Under the pieces are notes generated by a model that was not told the origin of the DNA, did no database searches, and saw nothing but the letters and a program-made list of their open reading frames with translations. Positions 7,309 through 21,669 of a DNA stretch of 64,000 nucleotides are shown here, piece after piece. The position numbers and the translations under genes are program-made. How positions within the stretch are numbered: the first letter of the stretch is position 1; each line of letters opens with the position of its first letter. Source of the DNA: Nematostella vectensis (lineage: Eukaryota; Cnidaria; Anthozoa; Actiniaria; Edwardsiidae); assembly GCF_932526225.1 (NCBI RefSeq), contig NC_064038.1, positions 188,001 through 252,000 of the forward strand, given 5' to 3'.

Positions 7309-9014
7309 TCGTAGAGCTCGTATCGTTCCTCCTAAATAACAAACAAAATAATGTGTGTTATTATCTTGGTGCAAAGGAATCTACAGTAGTTTTGTAATCA
7401 AATAATTGTTTTACTATTAACACACTTGTTCTTTCAACCAGTTTCTTGGTCTCACAAATAGACTTTTAATAAACTGGTATCCCCCCTCTCCACTCAATAA
7501 AGGGTCAGCGTCATGGCATTGCGCATGTCTGGAGTCAGTGTTTATTGTAGGCTTTCAATTGTCTACACACAGTTGAACTTTAATAGTTGTCAATGCTTTG
7601 TTAAAATAATATTCGATATTTTACTGAATGTTTATTGACAGTTTGTGGGCATTTCCTTTGAATGCAAGTCTTCCACATGTACCAAAGGCTCATAGGTCAA
7701 CATTAGAATTTGACTGAAATTCATTGTGTCCTGGCCGGAGAGCTATTGCAAAGCTCTTCATCACACTGCACTTTGAAGCATATTCTATGTATGCTTCTTT
7801 GTACAAAATGTACCCCTCCTAATAGAACATTAAAGATCACATAACTTGTTTAATTCCTCGACTCTATGCTTTTTATTTTTGTTCTCTTACTAGGAAAATA
7901 TCAAATACAAATAATCAGTTAAGCTAGCAAGCTCATTTTGCTAGCTGTATATAATGCATATCAGGCCTGTATCTTTAGTATCCTGGATCAGGTAGACGAA
8001 CCTATGTCACACCACTTTTTTGATGAGTATTATAAAAAAATACTAAAAAACGTTATCTTGAACTGTGTAAAAAAAAAAAAAAAAACATAGAAAAAAAAAA
8101 CATAGAAAAAAAAAAGGCCATTGGCCTGGGATCGAACCCGGCCTAAAGAACAAAACGGAAACCATACATACGGATTACCCAATCGGTATGGCAGCACAAG
8201 GCTTTTACGGAAGGCTGTAAAGAACCCGAAGGCCCCAAGCACAGATATTTCCGGCGAATATGCTGTACAACACTCTTGCAAGGTATTCCAACCCGCGCAT
8301 TAATGGGGAGGACAATAACCAGGATCCCAGGCCTGTAATACGGTTACGCCACGCACAGCTCGCTGAGATATGGGATGAAAAAAAAATACAGGTCTTTGTG
8401 GGCGTTTTGGGTTCCTTGGGGGCTCGCTATTTCGGCGTGGCATCGTAACGCACGCGAGCGCATTGTCTTTTATTGTGTACAGAATGTCTCTGTCGTTTCT
8501 TGCTTTACTTTTAGTTTTGCTTTATTTTTATTATTATTTTTTTGTCTTTTTATTTACAGTTCTTTGTACAGTATTTGACCATAGCTATGATAACAATTGT
8601 TCAAAATTATTGTAACCAACTATTGTAACCAATTATCGTAAACCAACTTGACTGCAAAACACTATTAGGCATTTCTTTCATGTGACTGCAAAGTTGACAT
8701 GTCAACATCTAGAGGGGCTTCACCCAACAAGGAATCATGGGGGACCATGAAAGCACGGTGTCGCGGAAAATTTTCCTGCCCCATTTATCAGGAACATCTG
8801 TGCAGCCGATGCCCTTAGTTGGATGGGGTGCACAGTTGCTTTGGGTATCGCCCTGAAGATGGCACAGTGACCATAAGATGTATCTGAATGAAACTGTTTA
8901 CTTATTTCAAATTTTAAAAACATGTGAGTGTTACTTACTTAGTTACAGTAGTTCTTTTGAATATTATTGTTTACGTGTATAATTTAGATGAGTAATAAAT
9001 ACTTCTTATTTGTC
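7309..9014 (+). repeat. Array copy 5 (1706 bp)
   Basis: TTTCTTGGTC, 6-C tract, private ATATCAAATAC, doubled CATAG linker, AAGCACAGAT, private GGGTTCCTTGG and GTCGTTTCTTGC, then GTTTACTT and ATTATTGTTT at the 3' end. The 3' states are shared only with copy 26. Confidence 0.97.
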
Positions 9015-10700
9015 TCGTAGAGCTCGTATCGTTCCTCCTAAATAACAAACAAAATAATGTGTGCTATTATCTTGGTGCAAAGGAATCTACAGTAGTTTTG
9101 TAATCTAAAAATTGTTTTACTATTAACACACTTGTTCGTTCAACCAGTTTGTTGGTCTCACAAATAGACTTTTAATAAACTGGTATCCCCCCCTCTCTAC
9201 TCAATAAAGGGTCAGCGTCATGGCATTGCGCATGTCTGGAGTCAGTGTTTATTGTAGGCTTTCAATTGTCTACACACAGTTGAACTTTAATAGTTGTCAA
9301 TGCTTTGTTAAAATAATATTCGATATTTTAATGAATGTTTATTGACAGTTTGTGGGCATTTCCTTTGAATGCAAGTCTTCCACATGTACCAAAGGCTCAT
9401 AGGTCAACATTAGAATTTGACTGAAATTCATTGTGTCCTGGCCGGAGAGCTATTGCAAAGCTCTTCATCACACTGCACTTTGAAGCATATTCTATGTATG
9501 CTTCTTTGTACAAAATGTACCCCTCCTAATAGAACATTAAAGATCACATAACTTGTTTACTTCCTCGACTCTATGCTTTTTATTTTTTGTTCTCTTACTA
9601 GGAAAATATCGAATACAAATAATCAGTTAAGCTAGCAAGCTCATTTTGCTAGCTGTATATAATGCATATCAGGCCTGTATCTTTAGTATCCTGGATCAGG
9701 TAGACGAACCTATGTCACACCACTTTTTTGATGAGTATTATAAAAAAAATACTAAAAAACGTTATCTTGAACTGTGTAAAAAAAAAAAAAACATAGAAAA
9801 AAAAGGCCATTGGCCTGGGATCGAACCCGGCCTAAAGAACAAAACGGAAACCATACATACGGATTACCCAATCGGTATGGCAGCACAAGGCTTTTACGGA
9901 AGGCTGTAAAGAACCCGAAGGCCCCAAGCACCGATATTTCCGGCGAATATGCTGTACAACACTCTTGCAAGGTATTCCGCCCGCGCATTAATGGGGAGGA
10001 CAATAACCAGGATCCCAGGCATGTAATACGGTTACGCCACGCACAGCTCGCTGAGATATGGGATGAAAAAAATACAGGTCTTTGTGGGCGTTTTGGGTCC
10101 CTTGGGGGCTCGCTATTTCGGCGTGGCATCGTAACGCACGCGAGCGCATTGTCTTTTATTGTGTACAGAATGTCTATGTCGTTTTTTGCTTTACTTTTAA
10201 TTTTGCTTTATTTTTATTATTATTTTTTTGTCTTTTTAGTTACAGTTCTTTGTACAGTATTTGACCATAGCTATGATAACAATTATTCAAAATTATTGTA
10301 ACCAACTATTGTAACCAATTATCGTAAACCAACTTGACTGCAAAACACTATTAGGCATTTCTTTCATGTGACTGCAAAGTTGACATGTCAACATCTAGAG
10401 GGGCTTCACCCAACAAGGAATCATGGGGGACCATGAAAGCACGGTGTCGCGGAAAATTTTCCTGCCCCATTTATCAGGAACATCTGTGCAGCCGATGCCC
10501 TTAGTTGGATGGGGTGCACAGTTGCTTTGGGTATCGCCCTGAAGATGGCACAGTGACCACAAGATGTATCTGAATGAAACTGTATACTTATTTCAAATTT
10601 TAAAAACATGTGAGTGTTACTTACTTAGTTACAGTAGTTCTTTTGAGTATTATTATTTATGTGTATAATTTAGATGAGTAATAAATACTTCTTATTTGTC
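9015..10700 (+). repeat. Array copy 6 (1686 bp)
   Basis: GTGCTATTATC, AATCTAAAAATTG and TTGTTCGTTC, all shared only with copy 27. GCCC-type core, TCTATGTCG, TTAGTTACAG and TTTTGAGTATT. Together with copy 5 it forms a two-unit block repeated at copies 26-27. Confidence 0.97.
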
Positions 10701-12391
10701 TCGTAGAGCTCGTATCGTTCCTCCTAAATAACAAACAAAATAATGTGTGTTATTATCTTGGTGCAAAGGAATCTACAGTAGTTTTGTAATCAAATAATTG
10801 TTTTACTATAAACACACTTGTTCTTTCAACCAGTTTGTTGGTCTCACAAATAGACTTTTAATAAACTGGTATCCCCCCCTATCCACTCAATAAAGGGTCA
10901 GCGTCATGGCATTGCGCATGTCTGGAGTCAGTGTTTATTGTAGGCTTTCAATTGTCTACACACAGTTGAACTTTAATAGTTGTCAATGCTTTGTTAAAAT
11001 AATATTCGATATTTTACTGAATGTTTATTGACAGTTTGTGGGCATTTCCTTTGAATGCAAGTCTTCCACATGTACCAAAGGCTCATAGGTCAACATTAGA
11101 ATTTGACTGAAATTCATTGTGTCCTGGCCGGAGAGCTATTGCAAAGCTCTTCATCACACTGCACTTTGAAGCATATTCTATGTATGATTCTTTGTACAAA
11201 ATGTACCCCCTCCTAATAGAACATTAAAGATCACATAACTTGTTTACTTCCTCGACTCTATGCTTTTTATTTTTGTTCTCTTACTAGGAAAATATCGAAT
11301 ACAAATAATCAGTTAAGCTAGCAAGCTCATTTTGCTAGCTGTATATAATGCATATCAGGCCTGTATCTTTAGTATCCTGGATCAGGTAGACGAACCTATG
11401 TCACATCACTTTTTTGATGAGTGTTATAAAAAAAATACTAAAAAACGTTATCTTGAACTGTGTAAAAAAAAAAAAAACAGAGAAAAAAAAAGGCCATTGG
11501 CCTGGGATCGAACCCGGCCTAAAGAACAAAACGGAAACCATACATACGGATTACCCAATCGGTATGGCAGCACAAGGCTTTTACGGAAGGCTGTAAAGAA
11601 CCCGAAGGCCCCAAGCACAGATATTTCCGGCGAATATGCTGTACAACACTCTTGCAAGGTATTCCAACCCGCGCATTAATGGGGAGGACAATAACCAGGA
11701 TCCCAGGCCTGTAATACGGTTACGCCACGCACAGCTCGCTGAGATATGGGATGAAAAAAAAAATACAGGTCTTTGTGGGCGTTTTGGGTCCCTTGGGGGC
11801 TCGCTATTTCGGCGTGGCATCGTAACGCACGCGAGCGCATTGTCTTTTATTGTGTACAGAATGTCTCTGTCGTTTTTTGCTTTACTTTTAGTTTTGCTTT
11901 ATTTTTATTATTATTTTTTTGTCTTTTTATTTACAGTTCTTTGTACAGTCTTTGACCATAGCTATGATAACAATTATTCAAAATTATTGTAACCAACTAT
12001 TGTAACCAATTATCGTAAACCAACTTGACTGCAAAACACTATTAGGCATTTCTTTCATGTGACTGCAAAGTTGACATGTCAACATCTAGAGGGGCTTCAC
12101 CCAACAAGGAATCATGGGGTACCATGAAAGCACGGTGTCGCGGAAATTTTTCCTGCCCCATTTATCAGGAACATCTGTGCAGCCGATGGCCTTAGTTGGA
12201 TGGGGTGCACAGTTGCTTTTGGTATCGCCCTGAAGATGGCACAGTGACCACAAGATGTATCTGAATGAAACTGTATACTTATTTCAAATTTTAAAAACAT
12301 GTGAGTGTTACTTACTTAGTTACAGTAGTTCTTTTGAATATTATTATTTACGTGTATAATTTAGATGAGTAATAAATACTTCTTATTTGTC
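10701..12391 (+). repeat. Array copy 7 (1691 bp)
   Basis: ACTATAAACAC and CCCCTATCC, shared with copies 14 and 16. Private TATGATTC, an extra C in the TACCCCCTCC tract, CAGTCTTTGAC and GGAAATTTTTCC (palindrome altered). Carries GATGGCC and GCTTTTGGTA in the tail, like copies 8 and 9. Confidence 0.97.
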
Positions 12392-14091
12392 TCGTAGAGC
12401 TCGTATCGTTCCTCCTAAATAACAAACAAAATAATGTGTGTTATTATCTTGGTGCAAAGGAATCTACAGTAGTTTTGTAATCAAATAATTGTTTTACTAT
12501 TAACACACTTGTTCTTTCAACCAGTTTGTTGGTCTCACAAATATACTTTTAATAAACTGGTATCCCCCCCTCTCCACTCAATAAAGGGTCAGCGTCATGG
12601 CATTGCGCATGTCTGGAGTCAGTGTTTATTGTAGGCTTTCAATTGTCTACACACAGTTGAACTTTAATAGTTGTCAATGCTTTGTTCAAATAATATTCGA
12701 TATTTTACTGAATGTTTATTGACAGTTTGTGGGCATTTCCTTTGAATGCAAGTCTTCCACATGTACCAAAGGCTCATAGGTCAACATTAGAATTTGACTG
12801 AAATTCATTGTGTCCTGGCCGGAGAGCTATTGCAAAGCTCTTCATCACACTGCACTTTGAAGCATATTCTATGTATGCTTCTTTGTACAAAATGTACCCC
12901 TCCTAATAGAACATTAAAGATCACATAACTTGTTTACTTCCTCGACTCTATGCTTTTTATTTTTGTTCTCTTACTAGGAAAATATCGAATACAAATAATC
13001 AGTTAAGCTAGCAAGCTCATTTTGCTAGCTGTATATAATGCATATCAGGCCTGTATCTTTAGTATCCTGGATCAGGTAGACGAACCTATGTCACACCACT
13101 TTTTTGATGAGTATTATAAAAAAAAATACTAAAAAACGTTATCTTGAACTGTGTAAAAAAAAAAAAAAAAAAAAAAAAACATAGAAAAAGAAAGGCCATT
13201 GGCCTGGGATCGAACCCGGCCTAAAGAACAAAACGGAAACCATACATACGGATTACCCAATCGGTATGGCAGCACAAGGCTTTTACGGAAGGCTGTAAAG
13301 AACCCGAAGGCCCCAAGCACCGATATTTCCGGCGAATATGCTGTACAACACTCTTGCAAGGTATTCCAACCCGCGCATTAATGGGGAGGACAATAACCAG
13401 GATCCCAGGCCTGTAATACGGTTACGCCACGCACAGCTCGCTGAGATATGGGATGAAAAAAAATACAGGTCTATGTGGGCGTTTTGGGTCCCTTGGGGGC
13501 TCGCTATTTCGGCGTGGCATCGTAACGCACGCGAGCGCATTGTCTTTTATTGTGTACAGAATGTCTCTGTCGTTTTTTGCTTTACTTGTAGTTTTGCTTT
13601 ATTTTTATTATTATTTTTTTGTCTTTTTATTTACAGTTCTTTGTACAGTATTTGACCATAGCTATGATAACAATTATTCAAAATTATTGTAACCAACTAT
13701 TGTAACCAATTATCGTAAACCAACTTGACTGCAAAACACTATTAGGCATTTCTTTCATGTGACTGCAAAGTTGACATGTCAACATCTAGAGGGGCTTCAC
13801 CCAACAAGGAATCATGGGGGACCATGAAAGCACGGTGTCGCGGAAAATTTTCCTGCCCCATTTATCAGGAACATCTGTGCAGCCGATGGCCTTAGTTGGA
13901 TGGGGTGCACAGTTGCTTTTGGTATCGCCCTGAAGATGGCACAGTGACCACAAGATGTATCTGAATGAAACTGTATACTTATTTCAAATTTTAAAAACAT
14001 GTGAGTGTTACTTACTTAGTTACAGTAGTTCTTTTGAATATTATTATTTACGTGTATAATTTAGATGAGTAATAAATACTTCTTATTTGTC
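12392..14091 (+). repeat. Array copy 8 (1700 bp)
   Basis: CAAATATAC and GTTCAAATA leader, CATAG linker after a long A-run, AACCC-type core, tail with GATGGCC and CTTTTGGTA. Nearly the same as the first three-quarters of copy 9, which suggests a neighbouring duplication. Confidence 0.97.
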
Positions 14092-15780
14092 TCGTAGAGC
14101 TCGTATCGTTCCTCCTAAATAACAAACAAAATAATGTGTGTTATTATCTTGGTGCAAAGGAATCTACAGTAGTTTTGTAATCAAATAATTGTTTTACTAT
14201 TAACACACTTGTTCTTTCAACCAGTTTGTTGGTCTCACAAATATACTTTTAATAAACTGGTATCCCCCCCTCTCCACTCAATAAAGGGTCAGCGTCATGG
14301 CATTGCGCATGTCTGGAGTCAGTGTTTATTGTAGGCTTTCAATTGTCTACACACAGTTGAACTTTAATAGTTGTCAATGCTTTGTTCAAATAATATTCGA
14401 TATTTTACTGAATGTTTATTGACAGTTTGTGGGCATTTCCTTTGAATGCAAGTCTTCCACATGTACCAAAGGCTCATAGGTCAACATTAGAATTTGACTG
14501 AAATTCATTGTGTCCTGGCCGGAGAGCTATTGCAAAGCTCTTCATCACACTGCACTTTGAAGCATATTCTATGTATGCTTCTTTGTACAAAATGTACCCC
14601 TCCTAATAGAACATTAAAGATCACATAACTTGTTTACTTCCTCGACTCTATGCTTTTTATTTTTGTTCTCTTACTAGGAAAATATCGAATACAAATAATC
14701 AGTTAAGCTAGCAAGCTCATTTTGCTAGCTGTATATAATGCATATCAGGCCTGTATCTTTAGTATCCTGGATCAGGTAGACGAACCTATGTCACACCACT
14801 TTTTTGATGAGTATTATAAAAAAAATACTAAAAAACGTTATCTTGAACTGTGTAAAAAAAAAAAAAAACATAGAAAAAGAAAGGCCATTGGCCTGGGATC
14901 GAACCCGGCCTAAAGAACAAAACGGAAACCATACATACGGATTACCCAATCGGTATGGCAGCACAAGGCTTTTACGGAAGGCTGTAAAGAACCCGAAGGC
15001 CCCAAGCACCGATATTTCCGGCGAATATGCTGTACAACACTCTTGCAAGGTATTCCAACCCGCGCATTAATGGGGAGGACAATAACCAGGATCCCAGGCC
15101 TGTAATACGGTTACGCCACGCACAGCTCGCTGAGATATGGGATGAAAAAAAATACAGGTCTATGTGGGCGTTTTGGGTCCCTTGGGGGCTCGCTATTTCG
15201 GCGTGGCATCGTAACGCACGCGAGCGCATTGTCTTTTATTGTGTACAGAATGTCTCTGTCGTTTTTTGCTTTACTTGTAGTTTTGCTTTATTTTTATTAT
15301 TATTTTTTTGTCTTTTTATTTACAGTTCTTTGTACAGTATTTGACCATAGCTATGATAACAATTATTCAAAATTATTGTAACCAACTATTGTAACCAATT
15401 ATCGTAAACCAACTTGACTGCAAAACACTATTAGGCATTTCTTTCATGTGACTGCAAAGTTGACATGTCAACATCTAGAGGGGCTTCACCCAACAAGGAA
15501 TCATTGGGGACCATGAAAGCACGGTGTCGCGGAAAGTTTTCCTGCCCCATTTATCAGGAACATCTGTGCAGCCGATGCCCTTAGTTGAATGGGGTGCACA
15601 GTTGCTTTGGGTATCGCCCTTAAGATGGCACAGTGACCATAAGATGTATCTGAATGAAACTGTATAGTTATTTCAAATTTTAAAAACATGTGAGTGTTGA
15701 TTACTTAGTTACAGTAATTCTTTTGAATATTATTATTTATGTGTATAATTTAGATGAGTAATAAATACTTCTTATTTGTC
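14092..15780 (+). repeat. Array copy 9 (1689 bp)
   Basis: The 5' part is as copy 8. The 3' end switches to CATTGGGGACC, GGAAAGTTTTCC, GTTGAATGGGG, GAGTGTTGATT and ACAGTAATTC, states found otherwise at the end of copy 18. The unit is a mosaic, with a switch point between about 15380 and 15500. Confidence 0.97.
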
Positions 15781-16540
15781 TCGTAGAGCTCGTATCGTTC
15801 CTCCTAAATAACAAACAAAATAATGTGTGTTATTATCTTGGTGCAAAGGAATCTACAGTAGTTTTGTAATAAAATAATTGTTTTACTATTAACACACTTG
15901 TTCTTTCAACCAGTTTGTTGGTCTCACAAATATACTTTTAATAAACTGGTATCCCCCCCCCCTCTCCACTCAATAAAGGGTCAGCGTCATGGCATTGCGC
16001 ATGTCTGGAGTCAGTGTTTATTGTAGGCTTTCAATTGTCTACACACAGTTGAACTTTAATAGTTGTCAATGCTTTGTTCAAATAATATTCGATATTTTAC
16101 TGAATGTTTATTGACAGTTTGTGGGCATTTCCTTTGAATGCAAGTCTTCCACATGTACCAAAGGCTCATAGGTCAACATTAGAATTTGACTGAAATTCAT
16201 TGGGTCCTGGCCGAAGAGCTATTGCAAAGCTCTTCATCACACTGCACTTTGAAGCATATTCTATGTATGCTTCTTTGTACAAAATGTACCCCTCCTAATA
16301 GAACATTAAAGATCACATAACTTGTTTACTTCCTCGACTCTATGCTTTTTATTTTTGTTCTCTTACTAGGAAAATATCGAATACAAATAATCAGTTAAGC
16401 TAGCAAGCTCATTTTGCTAGCTGTATATAATGCATATGAGGCCTGTATCTTTAGTATCCTGGATCAGGTAGACGAACCTATGTCACACCACTTTTTTGAT
16501 GAGTATTATAAAAAAAATACTAAAAAACGTTATCTTGAAC

Positions 16541-16571
<31 letters not shown>

Positions 16572-17483
16572 CATAGAAAAAGAAAGACCATTGGCCTGGG
16601 ATCGAACCCGGTCTAAAGAACAAAACGGAAACCATACATACGGATTACCCAATCGGTATGGCAGCACAAGGCTTTTACGGAAGGCTGTAAAGAACCCGAA
16701 GGCCCCAAGCACCGATATTTCCGGCGAATATGCTGTACAACACTCTTGCAAGGTATTCCAACCCGCGCATTAATGGGGAGGACAATAACCATGATCCCAG
16801 GCCTGTAATACGGTTACGCCACGCACAGCTCGCTGAGATATGGGATGAAAAAAAATACAGGTCTATGTGGGCGTTTTGGGTCCGTTGGGGGCTCGCTATT
16901 TCGGCGTGGCTTCGTAACGCACGCGAGCGCATTGTCTTTTATTGTGTACAGAATGTCTCTGTCGTTTTTTGCTTTACTTTTAGTTTTGCTTTATTTTTAT
17001 TATTATTTTTTTGTCTTTTTATTTACAGTTCTTTGTACAGTATTTGACCATAGCTATGATAACAATTATTCAAAATTATTGTAACCAACTATTGTAACCA
17101 ATTATCGTAAACCAACTTGACTGCAAAACACTATTAGGCATTTCTTTCATGTGACTGCAAAGTTGACATGTCAACATCTAGAGGGGCTTCACCCAACAAG
17201 GAATCATGGGGGACCATGAAAGCACGGTGTCGCGGAAAATTTTCCTGCCCCATTTATCAGGAACATCTGTGCAGCCGATGCCCTTAGTTGGATGGGGTGC
17301 ACAGTTGCTTTGGGTATCGCCCTGAAGATGGCACAGTGACCACAAGATGTATCTGAATGAAACTGTATACTTATTTCAAATTTTAAAAACATGTGAGTGT
17401 TACTTACTTAGTTACAGTAGTTCTTTTGAATATTATTATTTACGTGTATAATTTAGATGAGTAATAAATACTTCTTATTTGTC
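15781..17483 (+). repeat. Array copy 10 (1703 bp)
   Basis: 10-C tract, GAAGAGC hairpin arm, GCATATGAGG, CCATGATCCC, GTCCGTTGG and GGCTTCG, all shared with copy 19 except for the C count. Private ATTGGGTCC and AAAGACCATTGG; the latter breaks the GGCCATTGGCC symmetry. Confidence 0.97.
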
Positions 17484-19187
17484 TCGTAGAGCTCGTATCG
17501 TTCCTCCTAAATAACAAACAAAATAATGTGTGTTATTATCTTGGTGCAAAGGAATCTACAGTAGTTTTGTAATCAAATAATTGTTTTACTATTAACACAC
17601 TTGTTCTTTCAACCAGTTTGTTGGTCTCACAAATATACTTTTAATAAACTGGTATCCCCCCCTCTCCACTCAATAAAGGGTCAGCGTCATGGCATTGCGC
17701 ATGTCTGGAGTCAGTGTTTATTGTAGGCTTTCAATTGTCTACACACAGTTGAACTTTAATAGTTGTCAATGCTTTGTTCAAATAATATTCGATATTTTAC
17801 TGAATGTTTATTGACAGTTTGTGGGCATTTCCTTTGAATGCAAGTCTTCCACATGTACCAAAGGCTCATAGGTCAACATTAGAATTTGACTGAAATTCAT
17901 TGTGTCCTGGCCGGAGAGCTATTGCAAAGCTCTTCATCACACTGCACTTTGAAGCATATTCTATGTATGCTTCTTTGTACAAAATGTACCCCTCCTAATA
18001 GAACATTAAAGATCACATAACTTGTTTACTTCCTGGACTCTATGCTTTTTATTTTTGTTCTCTTACTAGGAAAATATCGAATACAAATAATCAGTTAAGC
18101 TAGCAAGCTCATTTTGCTAGCTGTATATAATGCATATCAGGCCTGTATCTTTAGTATCCTGGATCAGGTAGACGAACCTATGTCACATCACTTTTTTGAT
18201 GAGTGTTATAAAAAAAAATACTAAAAAACGTTATATTGAACTGTGTAAAAAAAAAAAAAACATAGAAAAAAAAACATAGAAAAAAAAAAAGGCCATTGGC
18301 CTGGGATCGAACCCGGCCTAAAGAACAAAACGGAAACCATACATACGGATTACCCAATCGGTATGGCAGCACAAGGCTTTTACGGAAGGCTGTAAAGAAC
18401 CCGAAGGCCCCAAGCACCGATATTTCCGGCGAATATGCTGTACAACACTCTTGCAAGGTATTCCGCCCGCGCATTAATGGGGAGGACAATAACCAGAATC
18501 CCAGGCATGTAATACGGTTACGCCACGCACAGCTCGCTGAGATATGGGATGAAAAAAAATACAGGTCTTTGTGGGCGTTTTGGGTCCCTTGGGGGCTCGC
18601 TATTTCGGCGTGGCATCGTAACGCACGCGAGCGCATTGTCTTTTATTGTGTACAGAATGTCTCTGTCGTTTTTTGCTTTACTTGTAGTTTTGCTTTATTT
18701 TTATTATTATTTTTTTGTCTTTTTATTTACAGTTCTTTGTACAGTATTTGACCATAGCTATGATAACAATTATTCAAAATTATTGTAACCAACTATTGTA
18801 ACCAATTATCGTAAACCAACTTGACTGCAAAACACTATTAGGCATTTCTTTCATGTGACTGCAAAGTTGACATGTCAACATCTAGAGGGGCTTCATCCAA
18901 CAAGGAATCATGGGGGACCATGAAAGCACGGTGTCGCGGAAAATTTTCCTGCCCCATTTATCAGGAACATCTGTGCAGCCGATGCCCTTAGTTGGATGGG
19001 GTGCACAGTTGCTTTGGGTATCGCCCTGAAGATGGCACAGTGACCATAAGATGTATCTGAATGAAACTGTATAGTTATTTCAAATTTTAAAAACATGTGA
19101 GTGTTACTTACTTAGTTACAGTAGTTCTTTTGAATATTATTATTTATGTGTATAATTTAGATGAGTAATAAATACTTCTTATTTGTC
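17484..19187 (+). repeat. Array copy 11 (1704 bp)
   Basis: CAAATATAC leader and CTTCCTGGAC, as copies 18, 20 and 22. GTGTTATAAA, normally linked with CAGAG, is joined here to a doubled CATAG linker, so this unit is a recombinant. GCCC-type core, private CAGAATCC and TTATATTGAAC. Confidence 0.97.
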
Positions 19188-20875
19188 TCGTAGAGCTCGT
19201 ATCGTTCCTCCTAAATAACAAACAAAATAATGTGTGTTATTATCTTGGTGCAAAGGAATCTACAGTAGTTTTGTAATCAAATAATTGTTTTACTATTAAC
19301 ACACTTGTTCTTTCAACCAGTTTCTTGGTCTCACAAATAGACTTTTAATAAACTGGTATCCCCCCTCTCCACTCAATAAAGGGTCAGCGTCATGGCATTG
19401 CGCATGTCTGGAGTCAGTGTTTATTGTAGGCTTTCAATTGTCTACACACAGTTGAACTTTAATAGTTGTCAATGCTTTGTTAAAATAATATTCGATATTT
19501 TACTGAATGTTTATTGACAGTTTGTGGGCATTTCCTTTGAATGCAAGTCTTCCACATGTACCAAAGGCTCATAGGTCAACATTAGAATTTGACTGAAATT
19601 CATTGTGTCCTGGCCGGAGAGCTATTGCAAAGCTCTTCATCACACTGCACTTTGAAGCATATTCTATGTATGCTTCTTTGTACAAAATGTACCCCTCCTA
19701 ATAGAACATTAAAGATCACATAACTTGTTTAATTCCTCGACTCTATGCTTTTTATTTTTGTTCTCTTACTAGGAAAATATCGAATACAAATAATCAGTTA
19801 AGCTAGCAAGCTCATTTTGCTAGCTGTATATAATGCATATCAGGCCTGTATCTTTAGTATCCTGGATCAGGTAGACGAACCTATGTCACATCACTTTTTT
19901 GATGAGTGTTATAAAAAAAATACTAAAAAACGTTATCTTGAACTGTGTAAAAAAAAAAAAAAAACAGAGAAAAAAAAAGCCATTGGCCTGGGATCGAACC
20001 CGGTCTAAAGAACAAAACGGAAACCATACATACGGATTACCCAATCGGTATGGCAGCACAAGGCTTTTACGGAAGGCTGTAAAGAACCCGAAGGCCCCAA
20101 GCACCGATATTTCCGGCGAATATGCTGTACAACACTCTTGCAAGGTATTCCAACCCGCGCATTAATGGGGAGGACAATAACCAGGATCCCAGGCCTGTAA
20201 TACGGTTACGCCACGCACAGCTCGCTGAGATATGGGATGAAAAAAAATACAGGTCTATGTTGGCGTTTTGGGTCCCTTGGGGGCTCGCTATTTCGGCGTG
20301 GCATCGTAACGCACGCGAGCGCATTGTCTTTTATTGTGTACAGAATGTCTCTGTCGTTTTTTGCTTTACTTTTAGTTTTGCTTTATTTTTATTATTATTT
20401 TTTTGTCTTTTTATTTACAGTTCTTTGTACAGTATTTGACCATAGCTATGATAACAATTATTCAAAATTATTGTAACCAACTATTGTAACCAATTATCGT
20501 AAACCAACTTGACTGCAAAACATTATTAGGCATTTCTTTCATGTGACTGCAAAGTTGACATGTCAACATCTATAGGGGCTTCACCCAACAAGGAATCATG
20601 GGGGACCATGAAAGCACGTTGTCGCGGAAAATTTTCCTGCCCCATTTATCAGGAACATCTGTGCAGCCGATGCCCTTAGTTGGATGGGGTGCACAGTTGC
20701 TTTGGGTATCGCCCTGAAGATGGCACAGTGACCACAAGATGTATCTGAATGAAACTGTATACTTATTTCAAATTTTAAAAACATGTGAGTGTTACTTACT
20801 TAGTTACAGTAGTTCTTTTGAATATTATTATTTATGTGTATAATTTAGATGAGTAATAAATACTTCTTATTTGTC
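19188..20875 (+). repeat. Array copy 12 (1688 bp)
   Basis: TTTCTTGGTC and 6-C leader, CAGAG linker, then CTATGTTGGCG, CATTATTAGG and CACGTTG as in copies 1 and 24. Private CATCTATAGG removes the XbaI site. Confidence 0.97.
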
Positions 20876-21632
20876 TCGTAGAGCTCGTATCGTTCCTCCT
20901 AAATAACAAACAAAATAATGTGTGTTATTATCTTGGTGCAAAGGAATCTACAGTAGTTTTGTAATCAAATAATTGTTTTACTATTAACACACTTGTTCTT
21001 TCAACCAGTTTGTTGGTCTCACAAATAGACTTTTAATAAACTGGTATCCCCCCCTCTCCACTCAATAAAGGGTCAGCGTCATGGCATTGCGCATGTCTGG
21101 AGTCAGTGTTTATTGTAGGCTTTCAATTGTCTACACACAGTTGAACTTTAATAGTTGTCAATGCTTTGTTAAAATAATATTCGATATTTTACTGAATGTT
21201 TATTGACAGTTTGTGGGAATTTCCTTTGAATGCAAGGCTTCCACATGTACCAAAGGCTCATAGGTCAACATTAGAATTTGACTGAAATTCATTGTGTTCT
21301 GGCCGGAGAGCTATTGCAAAGCTCTTCATCGCACTGCACTTTGAAGCATATTCTATGTATGCTTCTTTGTACAAAATGTACCCCTCCTAATAGAACATTA
21401 AAGATCACATAACTTGTTTACTTCCTCGACTCTATGCTTTTTATTTTTGTTCTCTTACTATTAAAATATCGAATACAAATAATCAGTTAAGCTAGCAAGC
21501 TCATTTTGCTAGCTGTATATAATGCATATCAGGCCTGTATCTTTAGTATCCTGGATCAGGTAGACGAACCTATGTCACACCACTTTTTTGATGAGTATTA
21601 TAAAAAAAATACTAAAAAACGTTATCTTGAAC

Positions 21633-21669
<37 letters not shown>
